Below are positions 26,246-34,045 of a DNA stretch of 64,000 nucleotides, one piece after another. The stretch is from DASSKK01 sp035690495 (GTDB lineage Bacteria; Actinomycetota; Actinomycetes; Propionibacteriales; Nocardioidaceae), in contig DASSKK010000003.1 in NCBI GenBank assembly GCA_035690495.1, positions 124,001 to 188,000 of the forward strand. Direction: 5' to 3'. The number at the start of each line of letters is the position of its first letter. Within the stretch, counting starts at the first letter, position 1. Under the pieces are notes generated by a model. The model saw only the letters and a list, made by a program, of their open reading frames with translations. It was not told the origin of the DNA and made no database searches. Made by a program: the position numbers and the translations under genes.

Positions 26246-26269
26246 ATCGTAGGTGCCGTCCCCTAGGGT
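26246..26269. promoter_or_regulatory. Divergent leaderless -10 boxes of ispH and xseA
   Basis: TACGAT on the minus strand (26251-26246) lies 7 nt before the ispH ATG. TAGGGT on the plus strand (26264-26269) lies 6 nt before the xseA GTG. Both genes lack a ribosome binding site. The two promoters share a 37-bp region, so their -35 areas must overlap each other's transcripts. Confidence 0.5.
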
Positions 26270-26275
26270 GCCTGC

Positions 26276-27565
26276 GTGGCACTCGACACGTCCCTCCAGC
26301 ACCCGGCTCCGGTGCGGCAGATCGCCAACCTGATCGCCGGCTGGGTGGACCGGCTCGGAGTTGTCTGGGTCGAAGGCCAGGTCGCCCAGATATCGCGACG
26401 CCAGGGCATGAACACCGTCTTCTTGACCCTGCGCGACCCGGTGGCCGACGTATCGGTGTCGGTGACCTGCTCCCGGCAGCTTTTCGACTCGCTGAACCCG
26501 CCCCTGGTCGAGGGTGCGGGAGTGGTGGTGCACGCCAAGCCGTCGTACTACCCCAACCGCGGCACGATGTCGCTGCGCGCCGACGACATCCGGATGATCG
26601 GACTCGGGGAGCTGCTGGCCAGGCTCGAGCGCCGCCGGCAGCTGCTGGCCGCCGAAGGGCTGTTCGCCCGCGAGCTCAAGCGGCCGCTGCCCTTCCTGCC
26701 GGGCGTGGTCGGACTGGTGACTGGACGCGAGTCCGCGGCCGAGCGGGACGTGCTCGACAACGCCCGGCGGCGCTGGCCGGCCGTCGCGTTCCGGGTGGTG
26801 AACACCGCGGTGCAAGGGCCCCACGCGGCCACGGAGGTGATCGGTGCGGTCGCCTCGCTGGACCGCGATCCCGACGTCGACGTGATCGTTGTCGCCCGCG
26901 GAGGCGGATCGGTGGAAGACCTGTTGCCGTTCTCCGACGAGGGGATGATCAGAGCAGTCGCGGCGACCCGCACACCGCTGGTTTCGGCGATCGGCCATGA
27001 GTCCGATACGCCGCTGCTGGACCTGGTGGCCGACGTACGCGCCTCCACACCCACCGACGCCGCCAAGCTCGTGGTGCCCGATGTGGCCGAGGAGGCTCAG
27101 CGGGTGGCCGCGATGCGCGACCGGGGTCGCCGCGTGGTGCGCGCGTGGCTGGATCGCGAGACCCACCAGCTGGAAGTGCTCCGCTCGCGGCCGTGTCTGG
27201 CGGACCCCCGAAACCTCCTGCTGGAGCGTGCACGCGAGGTCGACGCGATGCGCGAGAGGATGCGGCGCGGCTTCGGCCACCGGCTGGACCGGGCGGCCGA
27301 CGATCTCGACCACCGACTGGCCAGGGTGCGCAGCCTGTCCCCGCTGTCGACGCTGCGACGTGGGTACGCCGTCCTGTCCGACGCCGACGGCCGTGTCGTG
27401 GACGGGGTGGCCCGGGTCGGCGAGGGCGACCACGTCACGGTCCGGTTGCACGACGGCCGGATCGAGGCCCGGGTCGACACGGTCACCGAGTCACCACTCG
27501 ATGACGAGGAGCGCGGGCACAGCGCCCATCTGGACGACGCCCTGCACACAGAGGAGGAGTCGTGA
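26276..27565 (+). CDS. xseA: Exodeoxyribonuclease VII large subunit
   Basis: The 429-aa protein has an N-terminal OB fold (VRQIANLIAGWVDRLGVVWV, EGQVAQISRRQGMNTVFLTL) and the catalytic domain (VGLVTGRESAAERDVLDNAR, VDVIVVARGGGSVEDLLPFS, VSAIGHESDTPLLDLVADVR, ASTPTDAAKLVVPD). A long coiled coil and a short C-terminal segment (LSTLRRGYAVL) follow. It degrades single-stranded DNA with XseB. GTG 26276 fits a leaderless start. The stop overlaps the xseB GTG. Confidence 0.96.
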   Translation: MALDTSLQHPAPVRQIANLIAGWVDRLGVVWVEGQVAQISRRQGMNTVFLTLRDPVADVSVSVTCSRQLFDSLNPPLVEGAGVVVHAKPSYYPNRGTMSLRADDIRMIGLGELLARLERRRQLLAAEGLFARELKRPLPFLPGVVGLVTGRESAAERDVLDNARRRWPAVAFRVVNTAVQGPHAATEVIGAVASLDRDPDVDVIVVARGGGSVEDLLPFSDEGMIRAVAATRTPLVSAIGHESDTPLLDLVADVRASTPTDAAKLVVPDVAEEAQRVAAMRDRGRRVVRAWLDRETHQLEVLRSRPCLADPRNLLLERAREVDAMRERMRRGFGHRLDRAADDLDHRLARVRSLSPLSTLRRGYAVLSDADGRVVDGVARVGEGDHVTVRLHDGRIEARVDTVTESPLDDEERGHSAHLDDALHTEEES

Positions 27566-27777
27566 CCGAGCAGAAGCTCACCTACGAACAGGCCCGGCAG
27601 GAGCTGGTGGAGGTGGTCGGCCGGCTCGAGTCGGGCGGCACCGACCTCGAGGAGTCGCTGGCCCTGTGGGAGCGGGGCGAGGAGCTCGCGAAGCTCTGCC
27701 AGTCCTGGCTCGACGGCGCTCGAGCACGGCTGGAGAAGGCGATCGCCGAGAAGAGCGACTCCACCGAACGGGGCTGA
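27562..27777 (+). CDS. xseB: Exodeoxyribonuclease VII small subunit
   Basis: The 71-aa helical hairpin reads LTYEQARQELVEVVGRLESG, GTDLEESLALWERGEELAKL and CQSWLDGARARLEKA, the pattern of all XseB proteins. It wraps the coiled coil of XseA. GTG 27562 overlaps the xseA stop by four bases and a GAGGAGGAG Shine-Dalgarno lies just before it. The stop codon lies inside a 22-bp tandem duplication shared with the converging DUF4245 gene. Confidence 0.95.
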   Translation: MTEQKLTYEQARQELVEVVGRLESGGTDLEESLALWERGEELAKLCQSWLDGARARLEKAIAEKSDSTERG

Positions 27778-27805
27778 TCTCAACACCGAACGGGGCTGAT
27801 CTCAA
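27762..27805. repeat. 22-bp tandem duplication spanning two convergent stop codons
   Basis: Two identical copies (27762-27783 and 27784-27805) of a unit that begins CACCGAACGGGGC and ends GATCTCAA. The xseB TGA (27775-27777) is in copy 1. The DUF4245 TGA (minus strand, 27804-27802) is in copy 2. Confidence 0.9.
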
Positions 27806-28329
27806 CGGAGGCGGGCGAGGTAGCGCTCCAGCACCGCTCGAGGGACCTGGTGGCCGACGACCAGCACGGTGGTGCCGTCCGTGCGCCGGACGAACGCCCG
27901 GTCGCCGCCGTCGTCGGTGTAGGTGCGCCAGCGGGAACCGGCCACGTGTGCGTCGGGACCCTTTCGGGCATGCGCGGAGACGTACCGGTGGACCATCTCT
28001 GAGACCGGGTCGTGCGACTCCTCGAGCCCGATGTACCTGTTCTGGTCGGTCAGCACGCCCAGATGCCAGCTGGCGTGCGATCCGGGGAGGAAGCGCACGG
28101 TCGTGGCCCGCCACCCGTCCGGCAGGCTCCCCGGCGTCAGGATCGGAAAGTCAGCCTGCGCGGCCGCGTAGTGCGCCTCCTGCCGGTAGGAGACTGCGGG
28201 CGCGGGGTTGTTCGGAGTGCTCAACGCGTGGCCGAGCAGGCCGAGGGCCACCACGATGGCGACGACGACCACCATCGCGCCCACCATCGCTCCCACCGAG
28301 CGCTGGTAGCGGCCGGCACGTTGACTCAC
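27802..28329 (-). CDS. DUF4245 family membrane protein
   Basis: The 175-aa protein starts with a short basic segment, then a membrane helix at about residues 10-32 (SVGAMVGAMVVVVAIVVALG). The extracellular part (FPILTPGSLPDGWRATTVRF, then HLGVLTDQNRYIGLEES, then WRTYTDDGGDRAFVRRTDG) is the DUF4245 pattern. Its role is unknown. It often lies beside xseAB and glpX/fumC-type genes in actinobacteria. GTG 28329 is chosen; GTG 28332 is possible. Confidence 0.85.
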   Translation of the reverse strand: MSQRAGRYQRSVGAMVGAMVVVVAIVVALGLLGHALSTPNNPAPAVSYRQEAHYAAAQADFPILTPGSLPDGWRATTVRFLPGSHASWHLGVLTDQNRYIGLEESHDPVSEMVHRYVSAHARKGPDAHVAGSRWRTYTDDGGDRAFVRRTDGTTVLVVGHQVPRAVLERYLARLR

Positions 28330-28365
28330 CACCCGATTCTCGCAGCCGGGAAGTAGGCTTCCGCG

Positions 28366-29643
28366 GTGCCCCCGGTCCTGCTCGATGCAGTCGCGGTGGC
28401 CGCGCTGGTGGCCCTTCTGGCGGTGGCCTTCACGCATCCACCAGGGTGGGTTGAGGCGGGAGCTGGACTGGTGGCCGCGGCCGTGGTGGTGGGTGTGGGC
28501 GCCGTCGGTCCGCACGCGGCGCTGGACCAGGCGCGCCTGCTGCTGCCGGTGGTGGGCTTCCTCGCGGGCATCCTGGTCGTCGCCGAGCTCTGTGCGGTCG
28601 AGGGCGTCTTCGCGGCGGTCGGGGCGCTGGTCGGCCGGCCGAGCGTCGGACGTCCGCAGCGGTTTCTGGTGCTGACGTTCGCGGCCGCCGCCGTGATCAC
28701 CGCAGTGCTGAGTCTCGATGCCACCGTGGTGCTGCTCACTCCGGTGGTGGCCGCCGCGGCCTGGCACTCCAAGGTGGACGACAGGCCGGCAGTCACCAGC
28801 TGCGTGCGTCTGGCGAACTCCGCGTCGCTGCTGTTCCCGGTCTCGAACCTGACCAACCTGCTCGCCCTCCCGTTCGCGCCGGTCTCCTTCCTGCGTTTCG
28901 CGGCACTGATGGCACCGGTGTGGCTGGTCGTGATCGGCGTGGAGTACGCCGGCGTCCGGCTCTTCTACACGCGAAGGCTCTCTGCGGACCGCTCTGCCGG
29001 AGTCGAGGAGGCCGGGCTCGCCGAGGTGGGATGGACCCCACAACCGCTTCCCGTGGTGCCAGTCTCGGTGGTGGCTGCGATGCTGGTCGGGTTCGCCGTG
29101 GCCTCGCACTTCGGGGTCGCCCCGGCGTGGGTGGCGGCAGCGGCAGCCGTCGTGCTGGCGGCGTACGCCGTCTCCCGCCGGAGGACGACGCCGCGGGCGG
29201 TGCTCGCCGCGGCGCACCTGCCGTTCGCGGTGTTCGTGCTCTGCCTGGGCGTCGTCGTGGCCGCGCTCACCGACACATTCCTGGGCACGCTGGTGGCGCA
29301 CGTCCTTCCGTCCGGCACGTCGTTGTGGGCGCTGCTCGGACTCGCGGTCGTGGCGACCGTGCTCGCCAACGTCGTCAACAACCTGCCGGCAACCCTGCTG
29401 CTGGTGCCGCTGGCGGCGCCGCTCGGGGTGACCGCCGTGCTCGCGGCTCTGGTCGGACTCAACGTCGGGTCCGGGCTGACCTACACCGGGTCGCTGGCCA
29501 ACCTGCTGTGGCGGCGTACGCTGAGCGGGCGCAACCACAAGGTCTCGGCCTGGCAGTTCCACCGGCTCGCCGCCGTCGTCACGCCGCCAGGAGTGTTCCT
29601 CGGGGTGCTCGTGGTCTGGGCCTGGAGCGGGGTCATCACGTGA
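28366..29643 (+). CDS. ArsB/NhaD-type (ion transporter superfamily) membrane transporter
   Basis: The 425-aa protein has about ten hydrophobic segments. The conserved ion-transporter pattern is visible in SLDATVVLLTPVVAAAAWHS, SNLTNLLALPFAPVSF, NVVNNLPATLLLVPLA and GSGLTYTGSLANLLWRR. These are typical of ArsB and NhaD/CitM relatives. No ArsA, ArsR or ArsC gene is nearby, so arsenite export is not supported by context; sodium/proton or dicarboxylate transport is possible. GTG 28366 has TAGGCT 6 nt upstream, fitting a leaderless start. Confidence 0.85.
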   Translation: MPPVLLDAVAVAALVALLAVAFTHPPGWVEAGAGLVAAAVVVGVGAVGPHAALDQARLLLPVVGFLAGILVVAELCAVEGVFAAVGALVGRPSVGRPQRFLVLTFAAAAVITAVLSLDATVVLLTPVVAAAAWHSKVDDRPAVTSCVRLANSASLLFPVSNLTNLLALPFAPVSFLRFAALMAPVWLVVIGVEYAGVRLFYTRRLSADRSAGVEEAGLAEVGWTPQPLPVVPVSVVAAMLVGFAVASHFGVAPAWVAAAAAVVLAAYAVSRRRTTPRAVLAAAHLPFAVFVLCLGVVVAALTDTFLGTLVAHVLPSGTSLWALLGLAVVATVLANVVNNLPATLLLVPLAAPLGVTAVLAALVGLNVGSGLTYTGSLANLLWRRTLSGRNHKVSAWQFHRLAAVVTPPGVFLGVLVVWAWSGVIT

Positions 29644-29699
29644 GACAGATGAGCGAGTCGCAGTGGTGTCGGAAGTTGTCTGTAGGGTACGAAAGCGAC

Positions 29700-32261
29700 A
29701 TGGCATCCGAGCTGCTGGAACGGGACGCGGACCTCTCCGCTGACGACGAGGTGACGTCCGCCGCGGGTGTGGCACGCCCGCATCGGGTGCTGGTGCTGTC
29801 CGCCGACATGGGCGGTGGTCACAACGCGACCGCCACCGCGCTGGAGGAGGCCGTCGAGCGCTGTTGGCCTGGCAGCGAGATCCGGCGGCTGGACACCCTG
29901 GACGTGATGGGTCCGGGCATCGGGGCGGCCTTCCGCCAGACCTACGTCACCAACGTCGAGACCACCCCGTGGCTCTACGAGTTCTTCTACGCCAGCCTGT
30001 GGCGGCACCGGTGGTTCGCCCGCGCGTCCAAGCGCTTCACCGGCAGCTGGTGCGGCCGGCGGCTCGCCCGCCACATCGACAGCTTCGACCCGGACCTGGT
30101 GCTCTCGACCTACCCGCTCGGCAGCTCCGGGCTCGCGTGGCTGCGCACGCACCGTGGCCTGGCCCCGACGACCGCGGCCTGGATCTCGGATTTCGCGCCG
30201 CACCCCTTCTGGATCTACCGGGAGCTGGACGCAAACTACGTGATGCACCCGGTGGCCCGGGCGCACGCCTGGGCTGCGGACCCCGGTGCGGTGATCCGGG
30301 TGAGCGCGCCGCCGGTGCCCTCCCGTTTCGCCGCCCGTGACCATGGAGCAGCCCGCCGCGAGCTCGGCCTACCCGGGGACCGGCTCGTCGTGCTGCTGTC
30401 GTGCGGCAGCTACGCGTTCGGCGACACCGAGGCAATGGTGCGCACGATGTGCGAGGCCTCGGGCCCGGTGACGGTGCTGGCCGTGTGCGGGCACGACGAG
30501 GCCGCCAAGCAGTCCCTGGAGTCGCTCGGTGTCGACCCCGAACGGCTGTACACGTTCGGCTGGGTCGATGACATGTCGGCCCTGCTGAACGCCGCCGACC
30601 TGGTGGTCACCAACGCCGGCGGCGCGACCGCGCTGGAGGCGATGGTGGTCGGCACGCCGGTCGTCTCCGCGGTCCCGATCGCCGCCCACGGTGCCGCGAA
30701 CACCGACCTGATGGCGGTCTCGGGCGCCGGCGAGCTCTGCGTCGACCTGGACGGGCTGCGCCAACTGGTCAGCGCGCACGCACGCGACTATGCCGCCGGC
30801 CGGTTCGGCACGGACCGGATGTCGCTGCCGCCCGCGCCGGACGGCTCCCTGGACGAAGCCCTGCTGGCCCTGGTGCGGCGCCGAGACGAGTCGCCGGGGG
30901 ACGGACCCGAGACCGGGCCGAGCGGCCCCGATAGTGCGCCACGCCGGCACGCGCCGCGACGGTCCCGCCGGGTGTGGCCGATGCGGGCCTCCGACGCCTT
31001 CTTCTGGCACGTCGAGGAGTCCGGTCTCCCCCAGGAGGTGGGAGCCATCGCCGAGGTGGACCCGCTTCCGTCCGGCCGGGCACTCGACGCTGCGGGGCTG
31101 GCAGAGTCTCTGCGTCCTCGGCTGTCCGGGCTGCCGACCTCCCGCCGGGTGCTGGTACGCCGTCCACTGGGCTGGCTGCTGCACGACCGGGTCGACCTCG
31201 ACCGGCACATCGACGAGAAGGCACCCGCCGACGACACCGAACGCGCCCAGTGGGACGCCGCCGCCGAGCTGTGGCACCGGTCGCTTCCGGAGGGACAACC
31301 GGGCTGGGCGATGCGTCTGGTGCGGCCACGTCGGGTCGGAAATGTCGCCGACGCCGGCGAGGAGGGGGACACGCCCAGCCTGTTCTGCGTCAAGCTGCAC
31401 CACTGCCACGCCGACGGCATCTCCGCGATCGGCCTGTTCGACCGGCTGCTCGACCCCGCCGAGGGCGACCCGCTCATCGAGCGCCGGCCCGGCAAGAACA
31501 GCACGTCCGGCAAGGTCTCGCCCTGGTTGCTGGCCCGCGGCCTGGTGTCGCTGGCGACCAGGGGAACGGCGCCGCGGCACCCTCTGAACAGTGTCGGTCA
31601 GACCGGGCGGACCCGGATGGCGGCCGTCGCACTGGACTGGGCACAGGTCCGCAGCGCCGCCGCCCTGCACGACATGCGTCCGCACGAGCTGATCCTCGGG
31701 GTGCTGGCCGACAGCCTGATCCGGGTGCTCGGCGAGGCGGGACTGCTCAGCGACGGCCAGCCGATCCGGGTGATGGTGCCGGTCGCGATGCGGGCGCCGC
31801 GCCTGGACCGGATCTCGGGGAACTGGACGGGGTCGGTCGCGGTCGACGTACCCACCCGGGCGATGACCACCACCGCCCGGGTGGGTGCCGTGCGCGACGA
31901 GCTGCGCAGCCGTGCCGCCCGAGGCGAGGGCCAGGCGGCTGCGCTGGCGATGAAGATCGCCGGCGAGCTCCCCGGACAGCTGCACGGCTGGTTCGCGCGC
32001 AGCGTCTACGGCCGCCGCTTCACCAACACGGTGGTCTCCTACATGCCCGGCGCGCGCGGCCCGCGCTGGCTGGCCGGGGCCCGGGTGCGCTTCCTGGTGC
32101 CGGTGCTCCCGCTCGCGCCCGGGTTGCCGGTGACCGTCGGCGTCATCGTGTCCGACGGCGTCGCCGGTGTGGGGATCTGGTTCGACGAGGCCCTGGAGCT
32201 CGACCCCGACCGGATGTGCGCGACCGTCCAGAACAGCTTCGAGCAGGTCGCAGCCACGTGA
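29700..32261 (+). CDS. MGDG-synthase-like glycosyltransferase fused to a WS/DGAT O-acyltransferase
   Basis: One 853-aa reading frame contains two lipid enzymes. Residues 28-190 are an MGDG-synthase-type N-domain (VLVLSADMGGGHNATATALE, with DMGGGH at 36-41); residues 215-390 are a GT28-type C-domain (DLVVTNAGGATALEAMVVGT and PVVSAVPIAAHGAANTDLM). After a basic linker (about 400-423) a WS/DGAT domain begins at WPMRASDAFFWHVEE and carries the catalytic HHCHADG at 567-573. NTVVSYMPGARGP is the usual C-terminal signature. The likely products are acylated glycolipids or neutral lipids. A TAGGGT box at 29683-29688 supports ATG 29700 over ATG 29649. Confidence 0.88.
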   Translation: MASELLERDADLSADDEVTSAAGVARPHRVLVLSADMGGGHNATATALEEAVERCWPGSEIRRLDTLDVMGPGIGAAFRQTYVTNVETTPWLYEFFYASLWRHRWFARASKRFTGSWCGRRLARHIDSFDPDLVLSTYPLGSSGLAWLRTHRGLAPTTAAWISDFAPHPFWIYRELDANYVMHPVARAHAWAADPGAVIRVSAPPVPSRFAARDHGAARRELGLPGDRLVVLLSCGSYAFGDTEAMVRTMCEASGPVTVLAVCGHDEAAKQSLESLGVDPERLYTFGWVDDMSALLNAADLVVTNAGGATALEAMVVGTPVVSAVPIAAHGAANTDLMAVSGAGELCVDLDGLRQLVSAHARDYAAGRFGTDRMSLPPAPDGSLDEALLALVRRRDESPGDGPETGPSGPDSAPRRHAPRRSRRVWPMRASDAFFWHVEESGLPQEVGAIAEVDPLPSGRALDAAGLAESLRPRLSGLPTSRRVLVRRPLGWLLHDRVDLDRHIDEKAPADDTERAQWDAAAELWHRSLPEGQPGWAMRLVRPRRVGNVADAGEEGDTPSLFCVKLHHCHADGISAIGLFDRLLDPAEGDPLIERRPGKNSTSGKVSPWLLARGLVSLATRGTAPRHPLNSVGQTGRTRMAAVALDWAQVRSAAALHDMRPHELILGVLADSLIRVLGEAGLLSDGQPIRVMVPVAMRAPRLDRISGNWTGSVAVDVPTRAMTTTARVGAVRDELRSRAARGEGQAAALAMKIAGELPGQLHGWFARSVYGRRFTNTVVSYMPGARGPRWLAGARVRFLVPVLPLAPGLPVTVGVIVSDGVAGVGIWFDEALELDPDRMCATVQNSFEQVAAT

Positions 32262-33157
32262 CCGTCATGTTCCTGATCGCCGTGCCCGCCGCGATCGCCG
32301 CGGCAGCCGCGTTCGGGTCCGCCGGCGTGCTCCAGCACCGCGCCACCCACGAGGCAGCCGTCCGCAAGCCGATGCAACCCGCGCTGCTCGCCGACCTGAT
32401 CCGGATCCGCTCGTTCCGGATCGGGGTACTGCTGGGTGCGGCGGGCTTCGCGCTGCAGGTGGTGGCGCTGCGTTTCGCGCCATTGATCCTGGTCCAGCCG
32501 CTGCTGGTCACCGGCGTGCTGTTCTACCTGATCCTGGCCTCGGCGATGGGACATCACAGCCCGGATCGGGCGCTGTTCCTGGCCGCGCTCACCGCACTGG
32601 CCGGACTGTCCGCGTTCCTGGTCGTCGCCCGGCCGGGCGGCGGTGGGACCGGCAGCCTCGGTGGCGTCGACGCGCTCGGCCTGGGCGCGGGTCTGGTGTT
32701 CGCGGTCGCCCTGTGCCTGTTCGGCACCACCCAGGTGCGGGCGGAGTCCCGATCCCTGCTGCTGGCCGTGGCGACCGCGGTCTGCTACGGCGTCACCGCC
32801 GGCCTGGTCCGCGACCTGACCACCTTCGAGTTCTCCGCCTCCCTGTTCACCCACTGGCAGCTGTACGCCGTTGCGGCGGTCGGTCCGGCCGGCTTCCTGC
32901 TCAACCAGAACGCCTACCAGGTCGGCACGGTCGGGTCCGCCGCGCTGGCCGTGATCACCATCGGCGACCCGCTGGTCTCCATCGGCATCGGGATCACCTG
33001 GCTCGGAGAGGGCATCAGCGCCGGCGCGTGGGCGATCGCCGGCGAGGTGATCGCGCTCGCGGTGATGGCCGGCGGCGTGTGGGCGCTCGCGGTCCGGGCC
33101 CAGCACGTCGCCAAGCGTCTCCAGGCGGCCGGCGAGCTGCCCGAGGAGGCTCGGTGA
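32258..33157 (+). CDS. DMT-family (EamA-like) transporter
   Basis: The 299-aa protein has about nine hydrophobic segments, from FLIAVPAAIAAAAAFGSAGV at the N-terminus to VIALAVMAGGVWALAVRA at the C-terminus. The repeats APLILVQPLLVTGVLFYLIL and TVGSAALAVITIGDPLVSI are typical of drug/metabolite transporters with 'VQP' motifs common in actinobacteria. Its GTG overlaps the stop of the glycosyltransferase-acyltransferase fusion, so it may move that enzyme's product or precursor, but this is only inferred from the overlap. Confidence 0.85.
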   Translation: MTVMFLIAVPAAIAAAAAFGSAGVLQHRATHEAAVRKPMQPALLADLIRIRSFRIGVLLGAAGFALQVVALRFAPLILVQPLLVTGVLFYLILASAMGHHSPDRALFLAALTALAGLSAFLVVARPGGGGTGSLGGVDALGLGAGLVFAVALCLFGTTQVRAESRSLLLAVATAVCYGVTAGLVRDLTTFEFSASLFTHWQLYAVAAVGPAGFLLNQNAYQVGTVGSAALAVITIGDPLVSIGIGITWLGEGISAGAWAIAGEVIALAVMAGGVWALAVRAQHVAKRLQAAGELPEEAR

Positions 33158-33164
33158 CCGCGCG

Positions 33165-33917
33165 GTGACCCGTCTGCGGGGAGCACAGGTGCTGGTCACC
33201 GGAGCGACCTCGGGCATCGGGCGAGCCGCTGCGGAAGCAGCCGCGGCCCGGGGCGCACGGTTGCTGCTCACCGGACGCGACGCACGCGCGCTCGATGCGC
33301 TGGCAACCACGACGGGCGCGGCCGTCCATGCCGTCGATCTCGCCACGACGACCGGCCCGGACGAGCTGGCCGACTGGACGCTGGGGCACGGCGTGCCCGA
33401 TCTGGTCGTCGTCGCCGCCGGTGCGGGGCTGGCCGGGCCGGCGGGAACCGCCGACCCGGAGACCCTCGACCGGCTGGTCGCGCTGAACCTGCGCGCGCCG
33501 GTCCGGCTCACGGAGCGGCTGGTGCCCCCGATGCGCGAGCGTGGCACCGGGCATCTGGCCTTCGTCGGCTCCATCGCAGGAATGGTGGGCGTCCCCGACG
33601 AGTCCGGCTACGCAGCCACCAAAGCGGGTCTGCACGGTCTGGCACGCAGCCTGTCGGCCGAGCTGGCAGGCACCGGGGTCCGGGTCACCACGCTCGCCCC
33701 AGGGGTCGTCGACACCGCGTTCTTCACCAGGCGCGGCGCACCACCACCGCGCCGTGGACCGCGCCCACGGACCCCGGCCGCAGCCGCCAAGGTGCTGCTC
33801 GACGCGGTGGAGGCGGACCGTGCCGAAGCGCTGCTGCCGAGCTGGCTCCGCCTGGGCGTCGTGGTGCAGGCCGCCGCCCCCGGGTGGTACGCACGGCTGG
33901 CCGGCCGGTTCCGCTGA
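33165..33917 (+). CDS. SDR family oxidoreductase
   Basis: The 250-aa protein has the cofactor motif VTGATSGIGRAAAEAA, the catalytic Ser in FVGSIAGMVGVPDES and YAATKAGLHGLARSLSAEL. The C-terminal part (AAAAKVLLDAVEADRAEALL) is like that of classical SDRs acting on lipid substrates in mycobacteria, which fits the neighbouring lipid genes. The substrate is unknown. The GTG start is 7 bp after the transporter gene, so it is in the same operon. Confidence 0.88.
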   Translation: MTRLRGAQVLVTGATSGIGRAAAEAAAARGARLLLTGRDARALDALATTTGAAVHAVDLATTTGPDELADWTLGHGVPDLVVVAAGAGLAGPAGTADPETLDRLVALNLRAPVRLTERLVPPMRERGTGHLAFVGSIAGMVGVPDESGYAATKAGLHGLARSLSAELAGTGVRVTTLAPGVVDTAFFTRRGAPPPRRGPRPRTPAAAAKVLLDAVEADRAEALLPSWLRLGVVVQAAAPGWYARLAGRFR

Positions 33918-33944
33918 CACCGTCCGGATGGGGAGCGTCAGCGG

Positions 33945-34045
33945 ACGACGACTCCGCGCCCGGCTGGCCAGGCGGAGGAGGGAGGCGCACCGGGGTTGTG
34001 CGTCGACCGACGACAACGCCGCCAGCCGGGATGCGGAGTCGTCGT
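33945..34045. repeat. Dispersed hairpin element, copy 1
   Basis: A core of about 58 bp (33970-34025) has the segments AGGCGGAGGAGGGAGGCG, CACCGGGGTTGTGCGTCGAC and GACGACAACGCCGCCA, shared with copy 2 at 56126-56210. Outer arms pair over about 23 bp: ACGACGACTCCGC at 33945 with GCGGAGTCGTCGT ending 34045, continuing as CCGGCTGGC with GCCAGCCGG. The right arm runs into the hpnH stop codon (34047-34045). Confidence 0.85.

Noticed and set aside
28366..29643. Arsenic resistance operon
   Set aside because: The transporter resembles ArsB/NhaD, but no arsR, arsC or arsA lies nearby, so arsenite export is not claimed.
33945..34045. IscB/TnpB omega-RNA or group II intron interpretation of the hairpin element
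   Set aside because: No associated nuclease or reverse transcriptase gene lies near either copy, and the element is too short.
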